DNA of 64,000 bases from Catonia carolina (Eukaryota > Arthropoda > Insecta > Hemiptera > Achilidae), in the NCBI GenBank assembly GCA_035578175.1, contig JAQMRL010000001.1, positions 188,004,283 through 188,068,282 on the forward strand. Direction: 5' to 3'. The first letter of the stretch is position 1. Every line of letters begins with the position of its first letter. A model generated the notes under the pieces. It was not told where the DNA came from. It ran no database searches and saw nothing but the letters and a program-made list of their open reading frames with translations. Below, piece after piece: positions 35,403-46,027 of the stretch. Position numbers and translations under genes: made by a program.

Positions 35403-35762
35403 TTTAGGAATACGTTATTCCAAAGCTGAATGCCTGAGTCAACTAATTGATTCCAAATTGTTAAAACTTATCAACGTAAATATTAAATAGCGTCGGAGAT
35501 ATTGGACTTTATTTATTTTCATTTTCTCTGTTTTCTTGTCATTCCCAAAAAAACCTATATCTGTTTTTATGTACGTACTCGCAATAGCAGCAACAAGGTG
35601 TTTCGGATAGCCTTCTCCAGCATTATATTCCAAAGACGGTCTCAAATCTAAATACGGCATCAATAATACAGTAGACTCTCAAAAATCCGGATCGCGCTAG
35701 TCCGGGCGATGATTTTTTTTTACTTTATTATCTGAAAATTTACAGCTTTTAATTTAACAACC

Positions 35763-36140
35763 AGTAAAAAGTTTTCATGGGATTGGCCCGATGAAATCAG
35801 TGGGGAGACTTTATTGGCGAACAAAGACGCTGTTCCTGAATTTAAGACCTTACTTTTTAAAATCCTTGACGAAGAAGGAATTTCCGGTGATCAGCTGTAT
35901 AATTGCGACGAGACTGGTCTGAACTATAAAATGTTGCCCACGAAAACTCTTGCATCCAAAAAAGAAGCTTCAGCCTCGGGCTATAAAAAAAGCAAGGAAC
36001 GGGTTAGGGTGTTGGCTTGTAACAATGTGACCGGCAGTCATAAACTTAGGTTAACATTAATAGGAAAAACAAGAAACCCAGAGCTTTTAAAAATTTAAAG
36101 AAAGACGATGTGTTGCCACTTTGGTATACAAACCAACATT
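35763..36140 (+). pseudogene. Tigger/Jerky-like DDE transposase fragment, first part
   Basis: An open frame from about 35776 reads SWDWPDEISGETLLANKDAV, then the signature YNCDETGLNYKMLPTKTLAS, with the first catalytic Asp in NCDET. KKSKERVRVLACNNVTGSHK and IGKTRNPELLK follow. A frameshift near 36095 moves the continuation (KKDDVLPLWYTNQ) to another frame. This is the DDE_1 core of Tigger/Jerky transposases. The CENP-B-type DNA-binding part is missing upstream. Confidence 0.88.
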
Positions 36141-36143
36141 TGG

Positions 36144-36467
36144 TATAAAACAAATTTAATCATAAATACAATTCCCGTTCGACATGACAAGCCAGAACTA
36201 AACAAAGTAATAAATAAACTAAACCATGATATTCATAAAAAAATTAATAGCCTAGAAAATAAAACAGTAAACAGGATTAAAATTAATTTCATCAATGAAA
36301 GGCTTAACCGTACTAATTACACTAATCATGGGTTACATTTGAATCAGTCTGGTAAAAACGTGTTGTGTGATAGGATAGCATCCCTCGTCACTTGTAAACT
36401 CCCTGACAAATTAAAAGCTAAAGAGTCTTTTTTAATGAGTTGGCTGAAACAAGGGGTAAAGAGATAG
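36144..36467 (+). pseudogene. Retroposon ORF1 remnant, SGNH-esterase-like C-terminus
   Basis: The frame reads NLIINTIPVRHDKPELNKVI and, near its end, the block NHGLHLNQSGKNVLCDRIAS. The IPxRHD and GLHLNxxGK patterns are typical of the SGNH/GDSL esterase-like domain at the end of CR1-type ORF1 proteins; the H of GLHLN would be the catalytic His (family knowledge). The front of the protein is missing because of 5' truncation. The frame ends at 36465-36467 and overlaps the next one by 28 bp. Confidence 0.65.
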
Positions 36468-37322
36468 GAAATATAAGGTTAGGTTTTATTGGTGAAACAC
36501 AACTGAAGAAGAGATCACATGTTTTTAATTACAGTAACGGTAGGTTAGGTTTACATGATGTCAAGTTAGTAACTAGGCTGCGACCAGCTTCCATAATTGG
36601 AGTCAACACAGTTGTAGATAACCAAAATAATCAGGAAAATAATGCATCCCACTTCTCTATTTTACATCAAAATATTCAATATTTAGGGAATAAAATGGAT
36701 AGGTTAGATATATTTTTAAGTTCTGAGAACCCAGATATGGTGGTATTTACAGAACACGGGTTAAAATGTAATGAGATGTCACTAATAAACTTTTCAGGGT
36801 TTTCTATTATTGCTTCATATTGTAGGAAAATGCACAAAAGTGGGGGGGGGGGGGGTTTGTATATTAGCTAATGCAAGTAAGAAACTTGACACTCGTAACT
36901 TACCTTATTTAGAACGGTTTTCTCGGGAAATGGATATTGAAGTGGCTGGGGTAGAAGTTAGGTTAGAAAAGAGGGGAAAGATGGCTGTGGTGGGTGTCTA
37001 TAGATCCCCTAATGGTGACTGGGGTCAGTTCTGTTCATCGTTCAGTGAACTACTGGAAGTTTTAACAGAACGATATGTAAAAGTGGTAGTTTTGGGCGAT
37101 TTTAATGTAAATCTTGCTGTTCAAAATAAAATGGCTGAACAGTTTAGGGATATTGTGGAGATGAACAATCTTGATATAAAAGTTAAAGGTTATACAAGAA
37201 TTACTAGTCACTCGCAAACCATAATAGATAATATTTTAACAAATATGGTGAGTTGTCAGGTTAGGTTAAGGGGTTCAGAGCTCTCTGATCACGGGTACCA
37301 AGTATTAGAGATTCAGGTTTAG
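36440..37322 (+). pseudogene. Retroposon AP-type endonuclease domain, frameshifted at a poly(G) run
   Basis: The first part (36440-36871) contains FSILHQNIQYLGNKMDRLDI and MVVFTEHGL, the N/E metal-binding motifs of apurinic-like endonucleases. At a run of about 13 G (36842-36854) the frame shifts. The second part (to 37322) has VVGVYRSPNGDW, VVVLGDFNVNL (catalytic D/N) and ELSDHGYQV (SDH motif). So all EN motifs are present but split by the homopolymer shift. A further shift follows at 37323-37390 before the RT frame. The shift could be real decay or a sequencing error. Confidence 0.85.
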
Positions 37323-37390
37323 GTAGTCATGTCCCTAATCAAAAAATTATTAAAGAATTTAGGCAGGAAGACCAAGGGAATATTAATTGT

Positions 37391-38788
37391 TTGTTACACA
37401 GTTTATCCAAAGAGGATTGGAAGACTGTTTTCAATTCTTCTGACATTAATCAGAAATATCATAATTTTATTGAAACATTAAAATTTCATTATAATAATAG
37501 TTGTCCAATTAAAAAGAAAGATGTAAAAAATATTGTCAGGGAAACAGATGAGTGGGTCACAGGGGAAATTTTGAAAATGAGGTCTGAAGTTAGAGATGTA
37601 TACTCAGATTTTCTTTCACATAGGACTACCTTTAACGAACAAAGGTACAAAACTATTAAAAAACATTATGCCAGAGAAGTCCAGAGAGCTAAATGCAAAA
37701 AAACTGCTGAAGTCCTTCATAAATCACCAAATTTAAACTCGGCTATATGGGAAATAATAAATAAGAATCGAGGTGTAGTTAGCAACAAAGGTTTTACTGA
37801 TATACCTATTATTGTTAACAAAAACAATGAACCTATACAGAATGGTGTAGAAATTTGTAATTATTTTAACAAATATTACCAGGAAGTAGCTTTAAAACTT
37901 AAACAACAGATTGGGGAAACAGTGGGATGTTATGATCCAAAAGGGAACAACGTAGTAAATCAATTCTTATTTAGACTAGTTTCAAGTGAGGGATTAGAAT
38001 CAGTTATTGATAGTTTGAAAAGTAAGAAAACATGTGGGTTAGATGGGATTTCTAGTATAATTGTTAAAGAATGTAAACATCTTTTAATTACTCCTCTCCT
38101 TCATTTGATTAACTTCTCACTCGAAGCAGGTGTATTTCCAAACAAACTGAAGGAGGCTAAAATATTGCCTATATTTAAGAATGGAGATAGCCAGTTAGTT
38201 GAAAATTATAGGCCCATAAGTATTTTAAACACAATCAGTAAAATTTTTGAAAAGGTAGTATTTATTAGGTTAATCAGTTTCTTGACTGAAAACCTAATCA
38301 TCTCAGAGGATCAGCATGGTTTCCAAAAAGGTAGATCAACTAAAACTGCAATTGTTTCACTTGTGGAGCAAGTAGTTGATATATTGGATGCCGGGGAGAA
38401 AGCATTGGCAGTGTTTCTGGATCTGAGTAAAGCTTTCGATTGTGTTGATCATGAAATTTTATTGAAAACACTAGAGTCATTAGGCGTTAGGGATGTAGAA
38501 TTGAAATGGTTTCAATCTTACCTTATTAATAGATTGCAGTGTGTGGAGTTAACTAGGGTTGTTAGAGGGAAACTTACAAAGGTTGTATCTGGAAAGCTTG
38601 AAGTCAAAGCAGGCGTTCCACAAGGGTCAGTTTTAGGTCCAATTCTGTTTCTATTGTATATTAATAGGTTACCAGAAGTCATACCTAATGGCAGAGCTTT
38701 GTTGTTTGCTGATGATACTTCAGTAATCAGTAACAGTTTACTGGTAGATGCTCTTGAAGTTAATACACATGTTAACATAGAGTCGTAG
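37391..38788 (+). pseudogene. Retroposon reverse transcriptase domain
   Basis: A 465-codon frame with the canonical RT series: KSKKTCGLDGISSIIVKECK, KILPIFKNGD, NYRPISILNTISKIFEKVV, QHGFQKGRSTKTAI, AVFLDLSKAFDCVDHEILL (catalytic Asp), GVPQGSVLGPILFLLYIN and LLFADDTSVI (catalytic FADD). All catalytic residues are intact. The frame breaks at about 38770-38797 and the C-terminal domain continues in another frame. GVPQGSVLGP and NYRPIS wording fits the CR1/Jockey group rather than RTE. Confidence 0.92.
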
Positions 38789-38796
38789 TACAGTTC

Positions 38797-39528
38797 TTGA
38801 ATCAAATGTTATTAACAGTTAATGGGAAAAAGTGTCAGTACTTGCAGTTTAAAAATAAACATAACGTTAAAGAAAGTAGAGAAGTGGATGTATTTATTCA
38901 TAATAATAGTTTAGAGCATGTAGAAACAGTGAAGTTCCTGGGCGTATCTCTAGATAGATCTTTGTCTTGGGACTTCTATATCAATCAAGTTTGTAGTAAA
39001 ATATCATCTGGGGTATTTGCACTAAAACAAATCGCCAGATTAAATGATAAAAAATTACTAATGGCAGCTTATCATGGCCTCATTCTGTCTCATATCCGTT
39101 ATGGTATTTTAGTATGGGGTAATTCTAGCATGGGTAATATGAATAGGGTTTTTAAAATTCAAAAGAAAGCTATTAGGTGTATGGTGGGAGCTAACCAGCT
39201 AACCTCATGCAGGCCACTATTTAAGGAGCTTAAATTGCTTACAGTTCCCTCCCTCTACATTTTTGAGGTGATTATGTATGTTAGGCAAAATAAATTTATG
39301 CAGAATTTCAATGTTCACAATCACAACACGAGAAACAGGAATAATTATCATGTGGCTAATCACTCCACAAAATTGTTTGAACAAAAACCTACTTATGCAG
39401 GAAGAAAATTCATGAATAAATTACCCCAATCTTTAAAGTGTTGTGAGGATTTGAGTTCCTTTAAAAAAAATCTGAAAAATTACTTGATCAGTGAAACTTT
39501 TTATAGCGTACAAGAATTTCTTTCTTGA
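38797..39528 (+). pseudogene. Retroposon RT thumb and C-terminal domain
   Basis: A 243-codon frame continuing the RT: TVKFLGVSLDRSLSWDFYIN, LMAAYHGLILSHIRYGILVW, FKIQKKAIRCM, then the C-terminal NHNTRNRNNYHV and AGRKFMNKLPQSLK blocks characteristic of CR1/Jockey-like elements. No RNase H. It ends at 39526-39528 near the short 3' untranslated tail. Confidence 0.9.
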
Positions 39529-39629
39529 TAGTAGTGATACATTGTGTGATTCTTATATGTATTTCAGGTGTTATATCTGACGACATATCCTATACTCCTC
39601 CTGGAGTCTCCAGGGCGCAAAAAAAAAAA

Positions 39630-39710
39630 GCATGGATGAATTCTACAATTTTTAAGACTTGGATTTTTAATGAATTTGTACCTACTATAATTACTCTATA
39701 TAATTATAAT
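39630..39710 (+). pseudogene. Tigger/Jerky-like transposase fragment, second part
   Basis: Immediately after the retroposon's A-run the frame reads AWMNSTIFKTWIFNEFVP, the block that in Tigger/Jerky transposases follows ...YKNQK just before the region of the second catalytic Asp. It then decays. Together with 35763-36140 it shows precisely where the retroposon entered. Confidence 0.85.
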
Positions 39711-40074
39711 TACTCTATAATTGAGACATGTATGACACATTTTGTTACATGTTTGAAATCCGTAACTTGCAAATCTTACAAAGAGTGCAATCGAATCTTA
39801 TTACGGTACAATAGCGTTAAGTTTAGTCAATGTTTGTGCTTCGTATATTGAATAATTACAGTAGTCTACCAGTAGCCTACTGTAATTTATTAGGCATACA
39901 GTGTTTTAAAGTTTTTTCAGAAGCTCACTCTTATATTAGCAGATAAACGTTAATGCTTATTGTCATAATTATTCGCCATAAAGACGAAATTGCCAACCTC
40001 CGGGAAATCCGTATTTTTCGAAATCCGGACCGGCCGTCCGCCACATTAGTCCGGATTTCTGAGAGTCTACTGTA

Positions 40075-42395
40075 TAACTCGAATATTATGCATAAATGTT
40101 TCTCTTCACTGCTCTGTATTTTAAGTAAAAATTTCCACTACATCTTTACTTGAAATAAACATGGGAGTCAAAGTTATTTTTAAAGTTTTACGACATTTAG
40201 TCGAACAGAAAGGCTGTAAACCTCAATTTATAGCAAATTCACGGCTAAATTAGGTTTTAGGACTTAGTTTAAAATAGCCTAGTTATTTGACTTCAAACAA
40301 CCAATGTATATGCTTTTAATTTTTGAGTTATGAATTTCGATTTTGCAAAATTATATATTATTTAAAGAGGGCTTTTTTATGAATTGAGATATTTTGTTAA
40401 AATTATGTGCAACTATGCACACGGTTTACAAAAGTTATAAATATCACCACGTACAAAAACATTTACTATTTTAATTCAGTTTTGTAACAATTGCCAAGAC
40501 TGTAGCTTACAAAATCTAGCGGAATTAATTGGTTCTTCCGGCTAAGAAAAGTATGTTCATTAAAAAATACAATATTAAATTTGAAATACAATAAATAAAA
40601 GAAAGATAAACTTACGAAACTTTTTGTGTAATTATAATATATGTTCTCAAAACAGTTGTCAAATATCATTTATATTTTTCACAAGAGCGTAAAAAATTAT
40701 ATGAATATTAACAAAATAAAAAACTATTTTCATTAAAATTGGTTTTCAATAAGTTTTGTTAGTTTGATTAATCAGGGTAAGAAAACAAAATATTTTTAAA
40801 AAATATACTTTTTAACAATTCTGCGTACTACATCTAATCACATTTTCTTACAAATTCCCAACTGCCAAGTTGAACGATCTTTGTGTAGTTCATCTTTGTA
40901 TTGAAAGAATTTATTTTATTGTTTTTACATTATGTATATTGTGTAGTGGAAATTATTATAATTTACATACATAAATTTTATTTAAAAGAAAATTGTAAAT
41001 GTTGATGCGATCGTAACAAAACTGATTGACAAACATATTTTTTTGAATTTCAAAAAATGTATATACAAATGCCCTCACTAACTGACACACTATCTGATTC
41101 ATTTCCGATTCTACTATTTCCTGATCACATACAGAGCTGAAATTCAGCATATTTGTTCTTTAGGCGTTGAACAGTAAATCTAAAATTTTCGCATTTCAAC
41201 AACTTGCTCCTAAAGCAATAAATATTTCAATTAATTCCCAAAGAGCTACAATTCTAAAAACTGGCATTTGTATTAGTTTTGACGTACCTGGGAAACATAC
41301 AACATTGTCATTACTTCCGACTAAGTAATGAAAAGGGAGTGATAACCTTACTGAAATAGATATAACTTCGAGCTACACCTTTCCAAAGAGATCTAGTTCT
41401 AAAATTCAGATCATTCTAATATTAAAAGTAATTTTTACTCACCTAGTGAATCTTGGAAGACCAATCTCAATCCTCCTCAGAGGGTAGAATTTGCAAATAT
41501 ACAATAATAGATTTTACCACTAAATTTTATAATTTCTTTATAATATTTTTAAAGGAAAATATTAAATTAACTATTTAATTAAATTTTTTTTTACAAAATA
41601 AAATATATTTTACATGGCTCCGAATACTAACCCCCCATTTTTAAAACAATGAAACACACGATAAAAGAATTTAGACCTAAATGAATCGGAACCTTCCGAA
41701 AAATATTCAAAATAAATAGATCGAGATTTCGTGGTGTAAGGGTTTACATCATAGTGAAATCTTAATTTTAAAAATATACAGTTCTTTATTTATTGTATTC
41801 CCTCATTGGAATAGTACTTTTTTATGTTTTTACTCATTGTGTAAGTTTACCACACTACAACGGCCTGTGTTGTGGTGGCAATTGCAACTGACGTATGTGC
41901 CATATAATATTTGGACATAAAACCAAAAATGATAAGGAAAATAAAACTGATATCAAACAGCCTAAAAATAAAATTACAACTTTATATACGTGATTGTGTA
42001 AACAACGTAATCTATCATAACAAAATATCAAATTCGTTTGATGATCAAATTACGTATACTTTACAGAAAAGCTACTTAGTTACAAAACTGTTCATGCTCT
42101 ATATAGCTGGGTGTTTAATAGATTAAGTCGTCAGGAAAATACTGCAGTACGAAGCTAGTGTACTAAAAATAATTGTCTCCATTGTCTATACAAAAAAAGA
42201 TCAATATTGTTTACAGTAAACGCCTGTAACCTAATGGAGGGTAGTAAAACAAATACCATAATAAATTGAACAGCAAACCTCACAAACTTTCTCTTTAATT
42301 TTCAATCATTAATATATTTTTCTCACGTCATTGACCGATTTTGATGCTGTATTTTCAATAAAATAGTTCATGCTGTAAAATTCAACCTAAGCGTG
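40075..42395. other. AT-rich intron-like DNA
   Basis: No repeat family is recognised. A minus-strand exon candidate lies at 41443-41475. A further donor-like GTAAGT (minus, 40612) follows an open frame reading MIFDNCFENIYYNYTKSF but lacks an acceptor. Confidence 0.3.
41443..41475 (-). CDS. Weak candidate micro-exon with a consensus donor, minus strand
   Basis: Minus strand: TTCTACCCTCTGAG acceptor, 33 bp, then CACTAG followed by GTGAGTAAAA, a near-perfect donor. Read with one trailing base, it is open (GLRLVFQDSL), and that phase fits the acceptor of the exon at 18486-18636. Very short, so weak. Confidence 0.25.
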
Positions 42396-42397
42396 TA

Positions 42398-43128
42398 CAG
42401 TATAATTCCGATTATCCGTGGTAATTGGAGGGATAACTATACCGGATAACCGGAAAACACGGATAATACAACCCAATCGGTCGAGACCACCTACGTCATA
42501 AACAAAACCACCAGTTACGCGTATGTTTTATTCTACTGATTAATAGATGTTAATACTATCGGATATCGGAAATATATAAACAAATGGTATTGAAATAAAA
42601 ATATTTACTACATAAATTTATATAAATCTTACCTTAAACTACGTAACAAAAAAAAAATCACAAAAAATCTGTTATTTTACTTTGTTTCGATACGAAACAA
42701 AGACACTACGATACGAAATTAGTTTATGTCTACATTAATGTACCTGCTCATTGTTGTCGTAATCGAACAATATTATCGTAGTAAATCACAATAATTGTGA
42801 TAATTACGATGACGAAAATGTCGGGAGTTGAAAAGTTTTAATTTGTAAAAGTTATACAGTACATACATAATTAATTTTTCTAGCCGGCCGCGTTGGCGTT
42901 GTTGGTAACGTGCTCGCCTATCATCACGCGGTCTTGGGTTCGAATCCAACTCGGGCATGGCATTTTTTCATACGTTACAAAAAATTAATTTCATCCTTCA
43001 CCGTCTGCATTAGCAGCAATTTGCAAAACAGTCGGACGTTAAACCAAAAAAAAAAAAAAAAATTCTAGTGATCGCACGGTTAATCCAAACCCCGGTTAAA
43101 CGATCCACGGAAAATCAGTACTCTACTG
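42398..43128. mobile_element. Tigger/pogo-like non-autonomous element with nested SINE
   Basis: Starts CAGTATAATTCCGATTATCC and ends with the inverted partner (minus strand CAGTAGAGTACTGATTTTCC), 18 of the first 24 bp matching, both continuing GTGG. TA flanks at 42396-42397 and 43129-43130. CCGGATAACCGG-type repeats inside the left end and AACCCCGG inside the right end are typical. No transposase remains. A SINE lies at 42884-43062. Confidence 0.82.
42884..43062 (+). mobile_element. tRNA-derived SINE (group B), plus copy
   Basis: CCGGCCGCGTTGGCGTTGTT carries a degenerate pol III A box; GGTTCGAATCC is a perfect B box. The body CACCGTCTGCATTAGCAGCA then GTCGGACGTTAAACC runs into 16-18 A. The 6-bp ttctag occurs before (42878-42883) and after (43063-43068), the minimum target duplication. 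A minus copy of the same group lies at 63492-63685. The minus frame 42773-42958 is an artefact. Confidence 0.85.
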
Positions 43129-43226
43129 TATTTGTTTATTCGAAATTGCTAGAGATATTTTTAACAATATATGATATTTCTCCGTTGGGAGTACACTTAA
43201 GTTTTAAATACATGGCTAATTAACAA

Positions 43227-44001
43227 AATCTGGTGTAAAACACACGACTTTCTCTTGCCAATGCAAATAATGAAAAATGTAACCTAAAATTTATAATAAA
43301 ACATTGAAAGTACCTAAACAAAAAAGTAACCTCAAAAAACATAACCTTATTTTAATCATGAGTGAATGATGCAAAATGAAAACCAACCTTAGCTTGGCTT
43401 AATAATACGAAAAATCACTCTTTCACTCTAAACTAGGCTCTGAAGAGAAAAATGCTCTAAGTAAAAGTTGTAGATATTTTAATTTTTTATAAATTTTACT
43501 ATTACACTTTTGTCATAAAATGCATACTAAGGCTGAAATCTTAAAAAATCCACTTTTTACAGATTTTCATGAAAAAACAGAAAATCACTATTTATCGCTA
43601 AACTAAGCGTAATACAAAAAAATGTTTGGCATAAAAGTTTTAGATTTTTAAATTGTCTTTAACTTTGATTATATACATTTTTGCCCTAAAATGCATATTA
43701 AGACCACAATCGTAAAAAGTGGATTTTTCTATGAGAGCATTGTCTCCCCAAGAATTTTAGCAGACATGGCACCTACCCTATCTTGTAGATCAATATATAG
43801 TAAATGAGGGGATTTTAAAAAAATCGTAGGAGCAGTTTTTGAGAAAATCGTAAAAAGTGAAAAATGATATGAATAAACTACTACTTCCGGTTGACTGATT
43901 TTGATGAAATGTTCGTGTAGATCCGGTGAAAACTCGATTTCGTAAAACTAACATGAAAACAATATTTTTTCCTATATATTCATACAGGCAAGAGAAAGTA
44001 A
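43227..44001 (-). mobile_element. Family D (DINE/HINE-like) repeat, copy 11, core deleted
   Basis: TCTGGTGTAAAACACACGAC left end, both internal units, TACTACTTCCGGTTGACTGA, then an abrupt join GTTCGTGT to AGATCCGGTGAAAACTCG that removes the CA core. The end is GGCAAGAGAAAGTAAAA. Confidence 0.92.
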
Positions 44002-44935
44002 AACACAAAGGTCTACGAAAATATGGTTCTGTATTTACATCCTGTATTCATGTTTATTAAATCCTGTATTCACGTTTTCGTTTAGACAGAAAAAATATCT
44101 GATTTAGGACAAAATATAATACACAGCCACGTGCACGCGTAGACTAACATGTTCAAGAACAAAGTTTGCAGCTTTTGGGATGGTGAAATGTAAAGATCAG
44201 CTGAAAGCCATATCGAATTTTTAGAAAATGTAGAGCTTTCTCACTTCATTTTACTCTCGTGATTGAACTACAAGAGTATAAAACTATTATAACCAGTCTA
44301 TTATGTGAAACAGTTCATTAATGATATTTGTAAAATAGATTACTAACAGGAATTTATCAATTGTTAGTCGGTGCTATATGTAGCTTATCATACAGTAAAT
44401 AAAATTAATTCATAATTTTTAACGTGATTTATTAAGATCTCAATATTTCTTGAAATAATTTTTGTAGAAAAAATATTAGTCTTTGTTGATAAACGTTATG
44501 TAAATTGCCAGATTTACGTAAATATGTCTTTATTTAAGTTTTTATATGATCGACCAATATTAAGTCGTTAAATATGTACACAAGACGTTAAACAAGGTGC
44601 CGTTAAAGTATGTTTGAGTAGATTTATTGTCCGTTAACAATAATAATTTTATACGGTATCATTACGGTGTAATATTGAATCATACGGGTTTGGCCCTTAA
44701 CCGACTCATTTATCCAATCAGTTTCTTAGGTGGGGTGTTTTATAGTTATCAACCCTCTTTAAATTTTTTCTAGTGAGGCCGTCAAAAATACGAAAGTGTT
44801 CAACATCTATATAATTATATATCACATGAAAGTTTTGAGAAATTATACATTATTATATTTTTAAATTATTTTAACTTGCAGTAATAGCTTGCTCATTAGC
44901 GACTACATTGGTTATCGAACGGTGGATTTTAACTA
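44002..44935. other. Unassigned AT-rich DNA
   Basis: No gene or repeat family is recognised. Confidence 0.3.
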
Positions 44936-45012
44936 GTTAAAATTTTCAGACCTTAGTCAGTAATTGAACCCGAGACTCTTCGCTATGTAGTCTACCCCCC
45001 GTAAACCAATAT
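44936..45012 (-). repeat. tRNA-like SINE relic
   Basis: On the minus strand, TCGGGTTCAATTACTGACT resembles a B box and its flank, with GGTAGACTACATAGCG upstream as a possible A box region. Confidence 0.4.
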
Positions 45013-45770
45013 GCAGTGAAGATTGCCAATAATATTTTAGAAGATATAAATGTAAATAATGGAAGTATAAAAGTAAAGATGGGGCCCAGTATAAAAGTAA
45101 ACAAGACTGAACACCTTACTGTTGGTGAGCCAGGAAATGATATTCAGCTGAGTATGGATGATGTAAAAAGCTGTGAAAGTTTTAAACCTGGGAGTCATCT
45201 TTGATGGGAACGGAAGAAGTGCAGCGGAAGTAAATAGCAACATTTCGCAAGGGCGAAGTTTATAGGGCAGTTAAATTCTGTCGTTTGGAATGATAAAACA
45301 TGGAAGGAAATAATATTTATCATGCTATCCTGGAGAGTGTGTGTACCTATGCTGCGAAAGTGTGGGTATTGACAAAGAGACAGAAGGATCGCCTAAAAGC
45401 GGTGGAGATGGATTTCTGGAGGCGGAGCTGTGGTGTGTAGTGGATCGATCGAATTCCGAATTCTGAAATTTGGAGAAGAATCGGTGTTCAAGGAAATATC
45501 ATGGATGCGATATCCCGGAAGCAGTTAAAATGGTTTAGCCATTTGCAGAGAGAATGGATGGAGAAAGGATGGAGGATGGCAGGTGGCCAAAGAAGGTATG
45601 GGAGTGAACGCCAGCAGGTAGAAGAAGGAGGGGTAGGCCGGAAGTGACATGGTTGGATGGGGTGCAGGAGGTAATGTCTTTGCGACGGCTCTCTGATGGG
45701 GACTAGTGAGACAGAGAGAGAGAGAGAGGTGGTGCGTAGGAAGCGAGATACGGCTGGGGCTGTAAATCCA
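45013..45770 (+). pseudogene. Degraded non-LTR reverse transcriptase C-terminus
   Basis: Frames shift repeatedly but give LKVLGVIFDGNGRSAAEVNS-type thumb sequence, RLKAVEMDFWRR, EIWRRIGVQGNIMDAISRKQ, LKWFSHLQR, and a C-terminal GRRRRGRPEVTWLDGVQEVM. This order (FxYLG, WR, GH/SHLxRM, RRRGRP, W-DGV) is the standard C-terminus of RTE-like endonuclease-reverse transcriptases. A short AG run at 45714-45729 disrupts the end. The 62-codon frame at 45016-45204 is the first piece of this relic. Confidence 0.7.
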
Positions 45771-46015
45771 CCATGAATATTTATATGAAAGTAAATAATT
45801 ATTTTTAAATTGTTACGTTTTAAGCCTATCTATACTACAATAGAGTAAAAAAGTATTGCGATGGCAGGTGTACAAAAATTTTTTCCATAAAGTAAAATGG
45901 TAAAAAATGTATTTTTACTATTACCTATCATATAGTAATTACATTCATATAGTAATGGCATGGTAAACGCGGCGCGAATTATTCTTATAATGCGCCTTGC
46001 AACACATCGTACCGA

Positions 46016-46027
46016 TATTAATTCAAT
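46016..46027. repeat. Left target-site duplication of the minus RTE-like copy
   Basis: tattaattcaat, repeated at 47094-47105. It is followed directly by the CTT-rich (minus: AAG) tail. Confidence 0.6.

Larger units (their letters stand above)
36140..39629 (+). mobile_element. CR1/Jockey-type non-LTR retroposon inserted in the Tigger element
   Basis: In order: the C-terminal part of ORF1, the endonuclease, the reverse transcriptase and a C-terminal domain. A short 3' untranslated region with palindrome CCTGGAGTCTCCAGG (39600-39614) and an 11-base A-run (39619-39629) follow. Tigger coding sequence stops at ...YTNQ before it and resumes at AWMNS after it. ORF1 is 5' truncated. At least three frameshifts make it non-functional, but reading frames are still long, so insertion is not ancient. 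A target duplication could not be fixed because the right edge is A-rich. Confidence 0.88.
35669..40072 (+). mobile_element. Tigger/pogo-type DNA transposon, disrupted by a nested retroposon
   Basis: Inverted termini begin CAGTAGACTCTC at 35669 and end GAGAGTCTACTG at 40072. The first 23 bp match with a single mismatch (both continue AAATCCGGA). The TA dinucleotides at 35667-35668 and 40073-40074 are the expected target duplication. Transposase pieces flank a 3.5-kb insertion (36140-39629). Without it the element would be about 0.9 kb, so the DNA-binding N-terminus and much of the C-terminus were already lost. Additional ATCCGG repeats lie inside the right end. Confidence 0.93.

Noticed and set aside
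35439..35663. 74-codon minus frame (starts MMPYLDLRPSLEYNAGEG)
   Set aside because: Some resemblance to RT-like wording (RPSLEY), but no adjoining motifs and it lies between a D fragment and the Tigger end; not supportable.
39525..39851. 108-codon frame as one gene
   Set aside because: A chimera of the retroposon 3' end and the resumed Tigger transposase; not a natural protein.
42884..43062. Functional tRNA gene
   Set aside because: The B box is perfect but there is no cloverleaf or acceptor stem, and the body and A-tail show it is a SINE.
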